From NCBI RefSeq assembly GCF_036967205.1, contig NZ_CP146022.1, forward strand, positions 6,758,001 through 6,822,000: 64,000 bases of DNA. Direction: 5' to 3'. The notes beneath the pieces are model-generated. The model did no database searches and was not told the DNA's origin. It worked only from the letters and a program-made list of their open reading frames with translations. How positions within the stretch are numbered: position 1 is the first letter of the stretch; the number at the start of each line of letters is the position of its first letter. This DNA is from Streptomyces sp. Q6. Lineage in GTDB: Bacteria; Actinomycetota; Actinomycetes; Streptomycetales; Streptomycetaceae. A program made the position numbers and the translations under genes. Shown here one piece after another: positions 45,110-53,361 of this stretch.

Positions 45110-46003
45110 TCAGGTGCCCTCGGGCGGGTCCGTCACCCCGTACACCTCGCCGAGCAGCGCCACCGCCGCGTGCGTCCGCGGATGCGGATCGTGGTGGTTC
45201 CACAGCGCCTGGACCCGCACCGGCGCCGCGTCGCGGACAGGGCGGTAGACGATGCCCTGGCGGCGGTACTGGGTGACCGTGGCGTGCGGGGTGACCCCGA
45301 CGCAGCGGCCCGTGCCGATCGCGTCCAGCCAGTCGTCGACGTCGGCCGTGTACTCCACCGCGGGCCGCTCCCCGGACGGCCACAGGTCGACCGTCGTCGT
45401 GCCGGTGCGGCGGTCCACGGCGAGGACGCGCTCGCGGATCTCGGCGAGCGGCACACTGCGCCGCCGCGCCCACGGGTCGTCGGCGGCCAGCGCCACGTAA
45501 CGCCGCTCCCGGCCCACGACGGCATGGCCGTAGCGGCGCGGATCCACCGCCGACGTGCGCACGACGGCCAGGTCGCAGATGCCCTCCGCGAGGCCCGCGG
45601 TTGGGCTGTTGTGGCGCACGAGGAGCAGCTCGACCCCCGGGTACCGCTCGCGCCACACGCGCTGGAACTCCGCCGTGTGGCGGCCCAGCGAACCCCAGGC
45701 GTGCCCGATCCGCAGCCGCGTGTGCCCGGTCGTCGCCGCACGGACGAGCGCGTCGGCCTCGGCGAGCAGATGCCGGGCCCGCTGGATGACCTGCACGCCC
45801 GCCGTGGTGGGGGAGACGGACCGGCTCGTACGGTGCAACAGCCGCACCCCGAGGACCCGTTCGAGCCCGAGCAGGGTGCGTGAGACCGCGGCCTGCGAGA
45901 TGCCGAGGTCGATCGCGGCGTCGGTGAAGCTCCCCGAGTCGACGATCGTGACGAGGCAGCGCAACTGCCGCAGCTCCAGCTCGGGCTCCGTGGATCGTCG
46001 CAT
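45110..46003 (-). CDS. LysR-family transcriptional regulator
   Basis: A protein of 297 residues with an N-terminal winged helix (RQLRCLVTIVDSGSFTDAAIDL, LGISQAAVSRTLLGLE) and a C-terminal periplasmic-binding-like effector domain. LysR regulators usually control the divergent gene; here that is the EamA transporter, 68 bases away. ATG 46003 is used. Its ligand is unknown, but the partner suggests an amino acid or metabolite that must be exported. Confidence 0.91.
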   Translation of the reverse strand: MRRSTEPELELRQLRCLVTIVDSGSFTDAAIDLGISQAAVSRTLLGLERVLGVRLLHRTSRSVSPTTAGVQVIQRARHLLAEADALVRAATTGHTRLRIGHAWGSLGRHTAEFQRVWRERYPGVELLLVRHNSPTAGLAEGICDLAVVRTSAVDPRRYGHAVVGRERRYVALAADDPWARRRSVPLAEIRERVLAVDRRTGTTTVDLWPSGERPAVEYTADVDDWLDAIGTGRCVGVTPHATVTQYRRQGIVYRPVRDAAPVRVQALWNHHDPHPRTHAAVALLGEVYGVTDPPEGT

Positions 46004-46030
46004 GCGTCCAGCGTATAGAGGGAGCGGCCC

Positions 46031-46045
46031 ATGCATTTTGCGTAT
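46031..46045. promoter_or_regulatory. Candidate LysR box between LysR and EamA genes
   Basis: ATGCATTTTGCGTAT is a partly symmetric AT-rich 15-mer of the ATnnnN-type seen for LysR boxes, flanked by GCCC (46027) and GGGC (46055). It is centred in the 68-base divergent spacer. Confidence 0.45.
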
Positions 46046-46071
46046 CCGTCGCGTGGGCCGAAGGTCGCCCC

Positions 46072-46932
46072 ATGGCGATGGGGATACGGATACAGGCGCG
46101 CGGACGGACCGACACGACCACGGGGGTCGCGCTGATGCTGGGGAGCGGGCTCTCCACCCAGACGGGCGCGTCCGTGGCCGCTCTCGCCTTCCCGGTGCTC
46201 GGGCCCGTGGGCGTGGTCGCGGTCCGCCAATGGGTCGCGGCCGCCGTCCTGTTGAGCGTCGGGCGGCCACGACTGCGTGCCTTCACCGCGGCGCAGTGGC
46301 GTCTCGTGCTCGCCCTGGCCACCGTGTTCGCCACGATGAACCTGACCCTCTACACGGCCATCGACCGGATCGGCCTCGGCCTCGCGGTCACCCTGGAGTT
46401 CCTCGGCCCGCTCGCCGTCGCCCTCGCCGGGTCGCGGCGCCGCGCCGACCTGGTCTGCGCCCTCGCGGCCGCGAGCGCCGTCGTGGTGCTGACCAGGCCG
46501 CGGCCCAGCACGGACTACACGGGCATCGGCCTCGCCGTGGTCGCCGCCTGCTGCTGGGCCGCGTACATCCTGCTCAACCGCACGGTCGGCGCGCGCCTGC
46601 CGGGCCTCGAAGGGTCCGCCACGGCGGCCGGCGTCTCGGGGCTGCTCTACCTGCCCGTCGGTGTCGCGGTCCTGGCCGTGCACCGGCCGACCGCCGCCGC
46701 CGTGCTGTGCGCGCTGACCGCGGGGGTGCTGTCGTCCGCGGTGCCGTTCCTGGCGGACCTGCTGGCGCTGCGCCGGGTGCCCGCGCGGTTCTTCGGCGTC
46801 TTCATGAGCGTCAACCCGGTCTGCGCCGCCGTGATCGGCATGCTCGTCCTCGGCCAGCGCCTCGACACCGCGTCCTGGGCGGCCGTCGCGGTGATCGTCA
46901 GCGCCAACGCCGTCGCCGTACGCGGATCATGA
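46072..46932 (+). CDS. EamA/RhtA family transporter
   Basis: A protein of 286 residues with ten membrane helices in two EamA repeats, of the drug/metabolite transporter superfamily. It begins with a short polar stretch, then GVALMLGSGLSTQTGASVAALAFP. The second repeat contains GLAVVAACCWAAYILLNR and SSAVPFLADLLALRRVPARFFG, and this version is closest to the threonine/homoserine exporter RhtA. It is divergent from a LysR gene. ATG 46072 follows GAAGG. A short heptad tandem repeat starts nine bases behind its stop. Confidence 0.87.
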   Translation: MAMGIRIQARGRTDTTTGVALMLGSGLSTQTGASVAALAFPVLGPVGVVAVRQWVAAAVLLSVGRPRLRAFTAAQWRLVLALATVFATMNLTLYTAIDRIGLGLAVTLEFLGPLAVALAGSRRRADLVCALAAASAVVVLTRPRPSTDYTGIGLAVVAACCWAAYILLNRTVGARLPGLEGSATAAGVSGLLYLPVGVAVLAVHRPTAAAVLCALTAGVLSSAVPFLADLLALRRVPARFFGVFMSVNPVCAAVIGMLVLGQRLDTASWAAVAVIVSANAVAVRGS

Positions 46933-46940
46933 CGTCCTGC

Positions 46941-46975
46941 GGTGACGGGTGACGGATGACGGATGACGGATGACG
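46941..46975. repeat. 7-base tandem repeat behind the EamA stop
   Basis: Five consecutive 7-mers: GGTGACG twice, then GATGACG three times. It begins eight bases after the EamA stop codon, whose own context is TGACG, so each unit repeats the stop. The minus-strand membrane-protein gene ends six bases later. Confidence 0.85.
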
Positions 46976-46980
46976 GTGCT

Positions 46981-48068
46981 TCAGGAGCGCGTCGCCGTAC
47001 CGCACTTCGCGCCGTCGGTCATCCGCTCGTCCATCGACGTACTGCGGTCGTACGGGTCGACGGTCGGCCCGTCGCCCGGCGCATTCTGTGGGGTGAACTC
47101 CGGGGTGAAGAAGCCGGTGGACGTGCCGCAGCCGCCGTTGGCGGAGTCGACCTTGTACGACCGGAGCGAGGCCGTGCCCCGCCGGGTCTCGATCTTCGCC
47201 GGGTCGTCCCAGCTCAGGACCACCTCGCGCCGCACGATGACGCGCACGACCTCGTCGCCGCCCGACGCGGGCGTGACCGGGTACACGTACGTCACGTCGG
47301 TCGTCACCTTCAGCGCGCCGTTCTTGCCCTCGCCGTACGTGATCCGGCCGCGGGTCTTGATCACGTCGCCGACGAGCCTGACCTTGTCCCCGTCGAAGCG
47401 GCTGAACAGCATCAGCGGGTTGTCGGTCCTGTTCGGCGCGCTGAGCGACGCCGACAGGAACCTGCGCAGGTCCGGCTGGCGCGGGTTGAGGTACGCGATG
47501 GCCTCGGTGGGCCGCTCGCCGCTCAGCACCGCCCGGTCGAGGCTGGACGCGGCGAGGAAGTCCCGGCTGCGCTCCAGCGCCCGCGCGACCTGCGCCCGCG
47601 TCATCCAGCCCGTGGCCCGCGCGGCGGGCACGGTGATCCCGGCGGTGCCGTCGGCCCAGCGCGCGGCGGGCGAACCGCGGAACGGCTCGTCCAGGGTGGG
47701 CTGTGGGGCGTCCCCGTGGGCGGCGCCCCGCTCGGGCGTACCGTCTCCGCGGCGAGGGGCGGCGCGTCCGCTCCGTCGCCGCCCCCGAACCAGCCGGTCA
47801 CCCGGCCCGGGTCGAGCGCGACGAACACGAGGGCGAGCGCGGCGAGGACACCGACCGCGTACCGGACCGTGTGCCGCTCGCGCGGCGGCCGGTGGGCACG
47901 CCACGGCTCCGGCGCCGCGTCCTCCTCCCGCAGCCGCCGCGTCACCATGCGGGCGCGCGCCGACGGCTCCTTGGGCGCGTCCCGCACGCCTTCCTCCGAC
48001 TCCCGGACGAATCGCTCCCACTCCTCGTCCGAGACGGACGAACCACCCTGGTCCCCACCCGAGTTCAC
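46981..48068 (-). pseudogene. Single-pass membrane protein of unknown function, one frame break
   Basis: The corrected protein has about 362 residues: an acidic cytoplasmic N-terminus (SDEEWERFVRESEEG), one membrane helix (about residues 65-85, YAVGVLAALALVFVAL) followed by WFGGG, and an extracytoplasmic domain with GWMTRAQVARALERSRDFL and GTASLRSYKVDS. The frame from GTG 48068 (AGGGGAAG upstream) ends early; one base missing in the G4 run at 47705-47708 joins it to the rest, which runs to 46981. I do not recognise a named family, although similar proteins are widespread in Streptomyces. A sequencing indel is the likely cause. Confidence 0.72.
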
Positions 48069-48193
48069 GATCGACTTCCCCTGTTCCCGCTGCGCGCGTG
48101 TGCTGTCCTGCCGTGCCGTCCTGTGCTGTTCTGCGCCGCGACGGCGTTCGCCCCTCCCCAGGGCGGCCGCCACCACCGGCGCATGATCGCATA

Positions 48194-48224
48194 CCCGTAC
48201 GGTTCCGCCTGGGGTCCGTACGGG
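48194..48224 (-). terminator. Hairpin between the YihY gene and the membrane-protein gene
   Basis: CCCGTACGG (48194-48202) pairs perfectly with CCGTACGGG (48216-48224) around a 13-base loop. It lies behind the YihY stop on the minus strand. Without a T run it is only a candidate. The rest of 48069-48243 has no gene. Confidence 0.42.
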
Positions 48225-48243
48225 CGTCAGGGGTGGGTCTCCA

Positions 48244-48287
48244 GCGGGTCCTCCGCGGGTCCTCGGTGGGTCCTCGGCGGGTCCTCA
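48244..48287. repeat. 11-base tandem repeat ending in the YihY stop codon
   Basis: Four units: GCGGGTCCTCC, GCGGGTCCTCG, GTGGGTCCTCG and GCGGGTCCTCA. The last three bases are the TGA stop of the YihY gene on the minus strand. Confidence 0.85.
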
Positions 48288-49175
48288 GGCGGAGCCGACC
48301 GGCACGCGGTCCTGCTCGGGGGGCTTCCGGCTCAGGTACCGGTCGAGCGGCGGCTCCTGCGCGAGGACCGCGCCGATCGTCACCGCGAAGGTGATCGCCG
48401 CGCAGAGCAGGATCAGCCAGGACAGCATGGCCAGGACCAGGCCCAGCGAGCCGTACTCGCTCAGCGCCCGGTTGAACGCGAGGGGCAGGTAGATCCCGGA
48501 CGCGATCGCGAGGACGGTCGTCGCGGCCCCCGCGAGGACCGCGCCGGGCAGCAGCGGGAGCCAGGCGATCCGGCCCGCGAGGAGCAGGCGCTGGGTCCAC
48601 AGCCAGACGCCGGTGCTCAGCAGGAAGTAGAGAGGCATGCCCAGGAAGGCGCCCGCGCCGAAGCCGTCGCGGATGGGGGCCTGGAGGAAGACCACGAGGA
48701 CCAGGGCGATGAGCCAGATCACCCAGCGCCAGGCGGCGATCCGGGTCCCCGCCTTCGGCAGCTTCCACGCCGCCTCGCAGACACGCGCCATCGCCCGGCT
48801 GAAACTCGTCGCGGAGCCCAGCGCCACCAGCAGGCCGATGACACCGGTCGTCTCGCGCAGGGATCCGTCGCCGGACGGATCGAGGACCTGCTGGAACTCG
48901 CCGCGGGTCCGGCCGGTGAGGCCGAACATCACCCGCAGTGAGTCCTGGAGCTGGAGGCGCACGCTCTGCGGTGCGAACGCGGCCACGGCGAAGAGCAGCG
49001 GGATCGACGCGAGGAACGCCTGCGCGGCCAGACGCGTCGCCGAGTCGAGCAGCCGACCGGAGATCAGCCGCTCGATCAGCTCGGTGATGACGGGGAAGCG
49101 CCGCTCGGCGACGACCCGCATACGCAGCAGCCGCAGCCGCCACGCCGCGACGCGGTCAGCCGCGCCGGACCGCAC
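48285..49175 (-). CDS. YihY/virulence factor BrkB family membrane protein
   Basis: A protein of 296 residues with about six membrane helices of the YihY (BrkB) family: DSATRLAAQAFLASIPLLFAV, LVALGSATSFSRAMARVCEAAW, WLIALVLVVFLQ, LAIASGIYLPLAFNRALSEYGSLG cut here. The family was once thought to be RNase BN; the molecular function is open. GTG 49175 overlaps the DUF6069 gene by 20 bases, so the two are coupled. The stop codon lies in an 11-base tandem repeat. Confidence 0.88.
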   Translation of the reverse strand: MRSGAADRVAAWRLRLLRMRVVAERRFPVITELIERLISGRLLDSATRLAAQAFLASIPLLFAVAAFAPQSVRLQLQDSLRVMFGLTGRTRGEFQQVLDPSGDGSLRETTGVIGLLVALGSATSFSRAMARVCEAAWKLPKAGTRIAAWRWVIWLIALVLVVFLQAPIRDGFGAGAFLGMPLYFLLSTGVWLWTQRLLLAGRIAWLPLLPGAVLAGAATTVLAIASGIYLPLAFNRALSEYGSLGLVLAMLSWLILLCAAITFAVTIGAVLAQEPPLDRYLSRKPPEQDRVPVGSA

Positions 49176-49668
49176 TGCGCGCGACCGACGAGAGCAGCGA
49201 ACCGATCGCGACGCCGATGAGCAGGTACACGGCCGCCGTGCCGAACTTCGCGGCCAGGGAGGCTCCCGTGGTGAAGGGGAGCAGCACCAGGATCGCCGTG
49301 GCGAGGCCGACGATCCACGAGAAGAACCGCTCGGGCCGCGGCGTCGCCACGATCAGCAGATGCAGCAGGCCCGTCGCGGCGAGCGCGGCGACCGCGGACC
49401 CCACCGCCAGGGTGCCCGTGGTCGCGTCGCCCATCACGCCGTCGCCCTCCGGCGCGAACACCGGGATGCCGAGCACCCCGCGGACCAGGAGGAGGGCGAC
49501 GACCGCGGTCAGCGCCGCGACCACCGCCGTCATCACGCCGCCCGCCCACAGCCTTCCGGCGTCGACGCGGGGTTCCGCGGGCGGCTCGGGCGGGTACTCC
49601 GGGGCCCGTGGCGGCGGCGGGCTGTAGGGAGTACCCGACCTGCCGTACGGCGTGTTCGGTGATTCCAC
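49156..49668 (-). CDS. DUF6069-like four-helix membrane protein
   Basis: A protein of 170 residues. The first 40 are Pro-rich and cytoplasmic (PPPPRAPEYPPEPPAEP). Four membrane helices follow in the DUF6069 pattern (WAGGVMTAVVAALTAVVALLL, LAVGSAVAALAATGLLHLLI, FFSWIVGLATAILVLLPF, AAVYLLIGVAIGSLLSSVA). Function is unknown. GTG 49668 has GGAGGAAAG nine bases upstream. It is the first gene of a two-gene operon with YihY. Confidence 0.78.
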   Translation of the reverse strand: MESPNTPYGRSGTPYSPPPPRAPEYPPEPPAEPRVDAGRLWAGGVMTAVVAALTAVVALLLVRGVLGIPVFAPEGDGVMGDATTGTLAVGSAVAALAATGLLHLLIVATPRPERFFSWIVGLATAILVLLPFTTGASLAAKFGTAAVYLLIGVAIGSLLSSVARSAVRRG

Positions 49669-49728
49669 GGGAGCTTTCCTCCGGTGTCGGATTCCGTACG
49701 GTCAGGTACCGGACGATCGGGCGTCGGA

Positions 49729-49800
49729 CTCTCAGGCGGATCTCTCAGGCGGATCTCTCCGGCCGAGCTCTCAGACAGAGCTCTCAGACAGAGCTCTCAG
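49729..49800. repeat. 13-base tandem repeat ending in the SHOCT gene stop
   Basis: Five and a half units in a row: CTCTCAGGCGGAT twice, CTCTCCGGCCGAG, CTCTCAGACAGAG twice, and a final CTCTCAG. The last CTCTCAG contains the TGA of the SHOCT gene (read on the minus strand). Confidence 0.88.
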
Positions 49801-50201
49801 GTGGAGGCGAGGAACTTCGCCTTGGCCTGCGCGAATTCCTCGTCGGTGAGCGAGCCCGACTTGTGGAGTTCGGCGAGCCGCGCCAACTCGTCCGTGCCGC
49901 CGGTACCGGACGGGTTCTGTGCCGCCGCCTTCCTCACGTATTCCTGGAAGGCCGCCTCGGCCTGCTGGGAACGCTGGATGTCGCGCTGCCCCATTCCCTT
50001 CCCGCGGGCGATGACATAGACGAGCACGCCGATGAAGGGGAGGACGAGGCAGAAGATCATCCAGCCGGCCTTGCCCCATCCGCTGAGGTCGTCGTCACGG
50101 AAGATGTCCATGATGACCCTGAAGAGGAGGAAGAACCACATGATCCAGAGGAAGAAGAACAGCATGGTCAGAAAGAGGTCGAGAAGGGGATAGTCGTCCA
50201 T
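49797..50201 (-). CDS. PLDc_N/SHOCT domain membrane protein
   Basis: A protein of 134 residues. Two membrane helices of the cardiolipin synthase N-terminal (PLDc_N) type come first (FFFLWIMWFFLLFRVIMDIF, GKAGWMIFCLVLPFIGVLVYV). The C-terminal 30 residues are a SHOCT motif (ELARLAELHKSGSLTDEEFA followed by QAKAKFL). Family members are often stress- or envelope-related but have no assigned activity. ATG 50201 follows GGAAAGAGGA. It is divergent from the alkyl sulfatase gene. Confidence 0.83.
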   Translation of the reverse strand: MDDYPLLDLFLTMLFFFLWIMWFFLLFRVIMDIFRDDDLSGWGKAGWMIFCLVLPFIGVLVYVIARGKGMGQRDIQRSQQAEAAFQEYVRKAAAQNPSGTGGTDELARLAELHKSGSLTDEEFAQAKAKFLAST

Positions 50202-50378
50202 GGTGATTCCTCTTTCCGGGTTTCGCGGAGTTTCCGTCGGATGCTGAGCAGTATCTCCCCCCTCATCCGATCCCGCATTTCGGGGAATTGGTTCTTCTGG
50301 CCCAGTCGAATGGCGGCCTCTCCAGGCGGGGGTGACGCTGTGTCCGGCGTCAACGCCTATCGCCGTAAGGGGAGTTCC

Positions 50379-52280
50379 ATGACAGAGGACATCCAGTCGA
50401 ATCCGGCCGGCTCACGCATCGTCGCGGCGAACGAGGCGGTGCTGCGGCAGTACCCGTTCGACGACACCCGGGACATGGACGACGCCCGGCGCGGCTTCCT
50501 CGGCACCGCCGACGACCCGCGGATCCGCGACGCCGAGGGCCGGGTGGTCTGGGACCTCGGCGCGTACGGCTTCCTCGACAAGGGCTGCCCGGACACCGCC
50601 AACCCCAGCCTGTGGCGGCAGAGCAGGCTCTGCGCCGAGCACGGCCTGTTCGAGGTGGTCGAGGGCATCTACCAGGTCCGCGGCTTCGACCTGTCGAACG
50701 TGACGTTCGTCGAGGGCGACACCGGCGTCTTCGTCATCGACCCGCTGCTCGGCGTGGAGAACGCGGCCGCCGCGCTCGCCCTCTACCGCCGCCACCGCGG
50801 CGACCGCGCCGTCACGGGCGTCCTCTACACCCACTCCCACGCCGACCACTTCGGCGGCGTCAAGGGCGTGGTGACCCAGGAGGAGGTCGACGGGGGCCTC
50901 CCCGTCTACGCGCCGCGCGGCTTCCTGGAGCACGCCGTCAGCGAGAACGTCCTCGCGGGTACGGCCATGAGCCGACGGGCCGCCTACATGTACGGCGCCG
51001 CGCTGCCCCGGGGAGAACGCGGGCAGATCGGCGCGGGCCTCGGCCAGACCCTGTCGACCGGCGAGGTCAGCCTGATCGCGCCGACCGTGGAGATCGGCCA
51101 CACCAGCCAGGAAGCCACCGTCGACGGCATCCGCATGGTGTTCCAGCTGACCCCGGGCACCGAGGCGCCGGCCGAGCTGAACATCCACTTCCCCGACCAC
51201 CGCGCCCTGTGCATGGCCGAGAACGCCACCCACACGCTGCACAACCTGCTGACCCTGCGCGGCGCCGAGGTGCGTGACCCGCACGAGTGGTCCCGCTATC
51301 TCACCCAGGCCATCGACCTGTTCATCGACGACACCGAGGTCGCCTTCGCCTCGCACCACTGGCCGCAGTGGGGCCGCGCCCGCGTCGAGACCTTCCTGTC
51401 CGAGCAGCGCGACCTGTACGCGTACGTGCACGACCAGACGCTGCGCCTGATGAACCAGGGCCTGACCATGCTGGAGATCGCCGAGCAGGTGGAGCTGCCG
51501 CCGGCCCTGCGGCGGGCCTGGCACACGCACGGCTACTACGGCTCGGTCAGCCACAACACCAAGGCGGTCTACCAGCGCTACCTCGGCTGGTTCGACGGCA
51601 ACCCCGCCCATCTGTGGGAACACCCGCCGGTCGAGGCAGCCCGGCGCTACGTCGCCTTCATGGGCGGTGCCGACGAGGTGCTGCGCCGCGCCCGCACCTC
51701 GTACGACGAGGGCGACTTCCGCTGGGTGGCGACGGTCGTCAACCACGTCGTGTTCGCCGACCCGGACAACGCCGACGCCCGCGCCCTCCAGGCCGACGCC
51801 CTGGAACAGCTCGGCTACGGCAGCGAGAACGGCACCTGGCGCAACTTCTTCCTGATGGGCGCCCTCGAACTGCGCCACGGCAACGTCGGTACGCCGACGA
51901 ACGCCGCGTCGCGCGACGTCATCGGCGCGCTCACCCTCGACCAGCTCCTCGACTCCCTGGCGGTCCGGGTCGACGGCCCGGCGAGCTGGGACGCGGACAT
52001 CACCGTGCGCTGGAACCTGACCTCCGGCGACGCCGTCACGATGTGGCTGCGCAACGGCGTCCTGACCCATGTCGCCGGACGCGGCTCGGCCGGTGTCGCG
52101 CCCGACGTGGAGATCACCCTCGACGAACGGGTGCTGCGCGCCGTGCTCCTCGGCACCATGGCCCCGGCCGACCTGCCCTCGCGCGGGGCCGCCACCGTCA
52201 CGGGCGACCTGGGCAGACTCATCGAACTCCTCGGCCACCTCGACGCGCCCGACCCCGACTTCGCCATCGTCACGCCCTGA
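50379..52280 (+). CDS. Alkyl sulfatase, metallo-beta-lactamase fold (SdsA1-like)
   Basis: A protein of 633 residues with the three-domain layout of SdsA1-type alkyl sulfatases. The Zn-binding motif H152-S-H154-A-D156-H157 (THSHADHFGG) starts the metallo-beta-lactamase domain. Downstream residues ENATHTLHNL and ASHHWPQWG complete the binuclear site. A dimerisation domain follows, and an SCP2-like alkyl sulfatase C-terminal domain (about residues 510-633) starts near TLDQLLDSLAVRVDGP. It hydrolyses medium- and long-chain alkyl sulfates to alcohols. AAGGGGAG precedes ATG 50379. There is no signal peptide, so the enzyme stays in the cytoplasm. A tandem repeat begins at its stop. Confidence 0.91.
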   Translation: MTEDIQSNPAGSRIVAANEAVLRQYPFDDTRDMDDARRGFLGTADDPRIRDAEGRVVWDLGAYGFLDKGCPDTANPSLWRQSRLCAEHGLFEVVEGIYQVRGFDLSNVTFVEGDTGVFVIDPLLGVENAAAALALYRRHRGDRAVTGVLYTHSHADHFGGVKGVVTQEEVDGGLPVYAPRGFLEHAVSENVLAGTAMSRRAAYMYGAALPRGERGQIGAGLGQTLSTGEVSLIAPTVEIGHTSQEATVDGIRMVFQLTPGTEAPAELNIHFPDHRALCMAENATHTLHNLLTLRGAEVRDPHEWSRYLTQAIDLFIDDTEVAFASHHWPQWGRARVETFLSEQRDLYAYVHDQTLRLMNQGLTMLEIAEQVELPPALRRAWHTHGYYGSVSHNTKAVYQRYLGWFDGNPAHLWEHPPVEAARRYVAFMGGADEVLRRARTSYDEGDFRWVATVVNHVVFADPDNADARALQADALEQLGYGSENGTWRNFFLMGALELRHGNVGTPTNAASRDVIGALTLDQLLDSLAVRVDGPASWDADITVRWNLTSGDAVTMWLRNGVLTHVAGRGSAGVAPDVEITLDERVLRAVLLGTMAPADLPSRGAATVTGDLGRLIELLGHLDAPDPDFAIVTP

Positions 52281-52314
52281 GAGAGAGCTGAGAGAGCTGA
52301 GAGACCGGAGAGAG
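52277..52314. repeat. 9-11-base tandem repeat starting in the alkyl sulfatase stop
   Basis: CTGAGAGAGAG, CTGAGAGAG, CTGAGAGAC and CGGAGAGAG follow one another. The first unit contains the stop TGA of the sulfatase, and the last part also provides the GAGAGGGG ribosome binding site of the next gene. Confidence 0.8.
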
Positions 52315-52323
52315 GGGAACCGG

Positions 52324-53343
52324 ATGCCCACGGTCGACGCGGTCGCCGTCCGCCGGATGACGGACACGCTCTTCATCGAGCGCGCGCCGCGCAGCCCCAG
52401 CTCCACCCGGTTCTGGGTGCTGCTCGTGCTGGCCGCGGTGATCGCGGGCGCCGGCGTGATCGGCGACTCGACCGCGACCGTGATCGGCGCGATGATCGTC
52501 GCGCCGCTCATGACGCCGATCCTCGGCAGCGCGCTCGCCCTGGTCCTCGCGGACCGTTCGCAGGTCGTGCGCTGCGTGCTGCTCGTCCTCGGAGGCGCGC
52601 TCGCGGTGGTGGCGATCGGCATGCTGCTCGGCTGGCTGCTCGCCCCGCCGGACGCCTTCGCCTCCAACAGCCAGGTGTCGTCCCGGATCAGCCCGCGCCT
52701 CATCGACCTGCTCGCCGCGCTGGCCACGGGGACGGTCGGCGCGTTCGCCCTGGTCCGCGCCGACATCTCCGACACGCTGCCCGGCGTCGCGATCGCCATC
52801 TCGCTGGTGCCGCCGCTCGCGGTCACGGGACTGCTGCTCACCGTCGGCCGCTACCACGACGCGAGCGAGTCGGCGCTGCTCTTCGCGACGAACGTGGCCG
52901 CCATCGTCGCCACCGGAACCATCGTCTTCCTGTTCTACGGGGTCCGGGGCGCGGCCGAGGAGTCCGGTTACGCGGTGGGGCGGTTCCACGGGCGCACGCT
53001 CGTCGCCGTGGCGGCGGTCGTGCTGCTCATCGCCGTCCCGCTCACCGCCGGCACCATGACCGTCGCCCGCGACCGGACGCTCGCCGCCGACGCCCGTCCC
53101 GTCGCCGAGAAGTGGGCGTCGACCGGCAAGTGGCAGATCGCCTCGGTCGAGGCCCGCAACGGCGTCGTCGTCATCGGCGTCCTCGGCCTGCCGCCCCAGC
53201 CCGCCCCGACCGCGCTGCGCGCCGCCCTCGACCGGGCCGGCATGAGCGACGCCGACCTCGAACTCCACCTCGTCGGCGGCCGTACGCACTGGTGCCCCGC
53301 GGACACGGACACCTGCACGGTGAAGAAGTCGTCGGTCAGCTGA
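52324..53343 (+). CDS. DUF389 family membrane protein
   Basis: A protein of 339 residues with the DUF389 core: six helices with FWVLLVLAAVIAGAGVIGDSTATVIGAMIVAPL in pieces (GDSTATVIGAMIVAPLMTPI), ALATGTVGAFAL, AISLVPPLAVTGL and LLFATNVAAIVATG. The C-terminal 100 residues form a soluble alpha/beta domain. The family is widespread, of unknown function, and may act in transport. ATG 52324 is 43 bases behind the sulfatase stop, with a GAGAGGGG site, so it is probably co-transcribed with the sulfatase. Confidence 0.87.
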   Translation: MPTVDAVAVRRMTDTLFIERAPRSPSSTRFWVLLVLAAVIAGAGVIGDSTATVIGAMIVAPLMTPILGSALALVLADRSQVVRCVLLVLGGALAVVAIGMLLGWLLAPPDAFASNSQVSSRISPRLIDLLAALATGTVGAFALVRADISDTLPGVAIAISLVPPLAVTGLLLTVGRYHDASESALLFATNVAAIVATGTIVFLFYGVRGAAEESGYAVGRFHGRTLVAVAAVVLLIAVPLTAGTMTVARDRTLAADARPVAEKWASTGKWQIASVEARNGVVVIGVLGLPPQPAPTALRAALDRAGMSDADLELHLVGGRTHWCPADTDTCTVKKSSVS

Positions 53344-53361
53344 CCCGCCGGGGGCGGGCCC

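Noticed and set aside
46941-52314. CRISPR-like arrays
   Set aside because: Units are 7-13 bases, without spacers, and no cas gene is present; these are plain tandem repeats.
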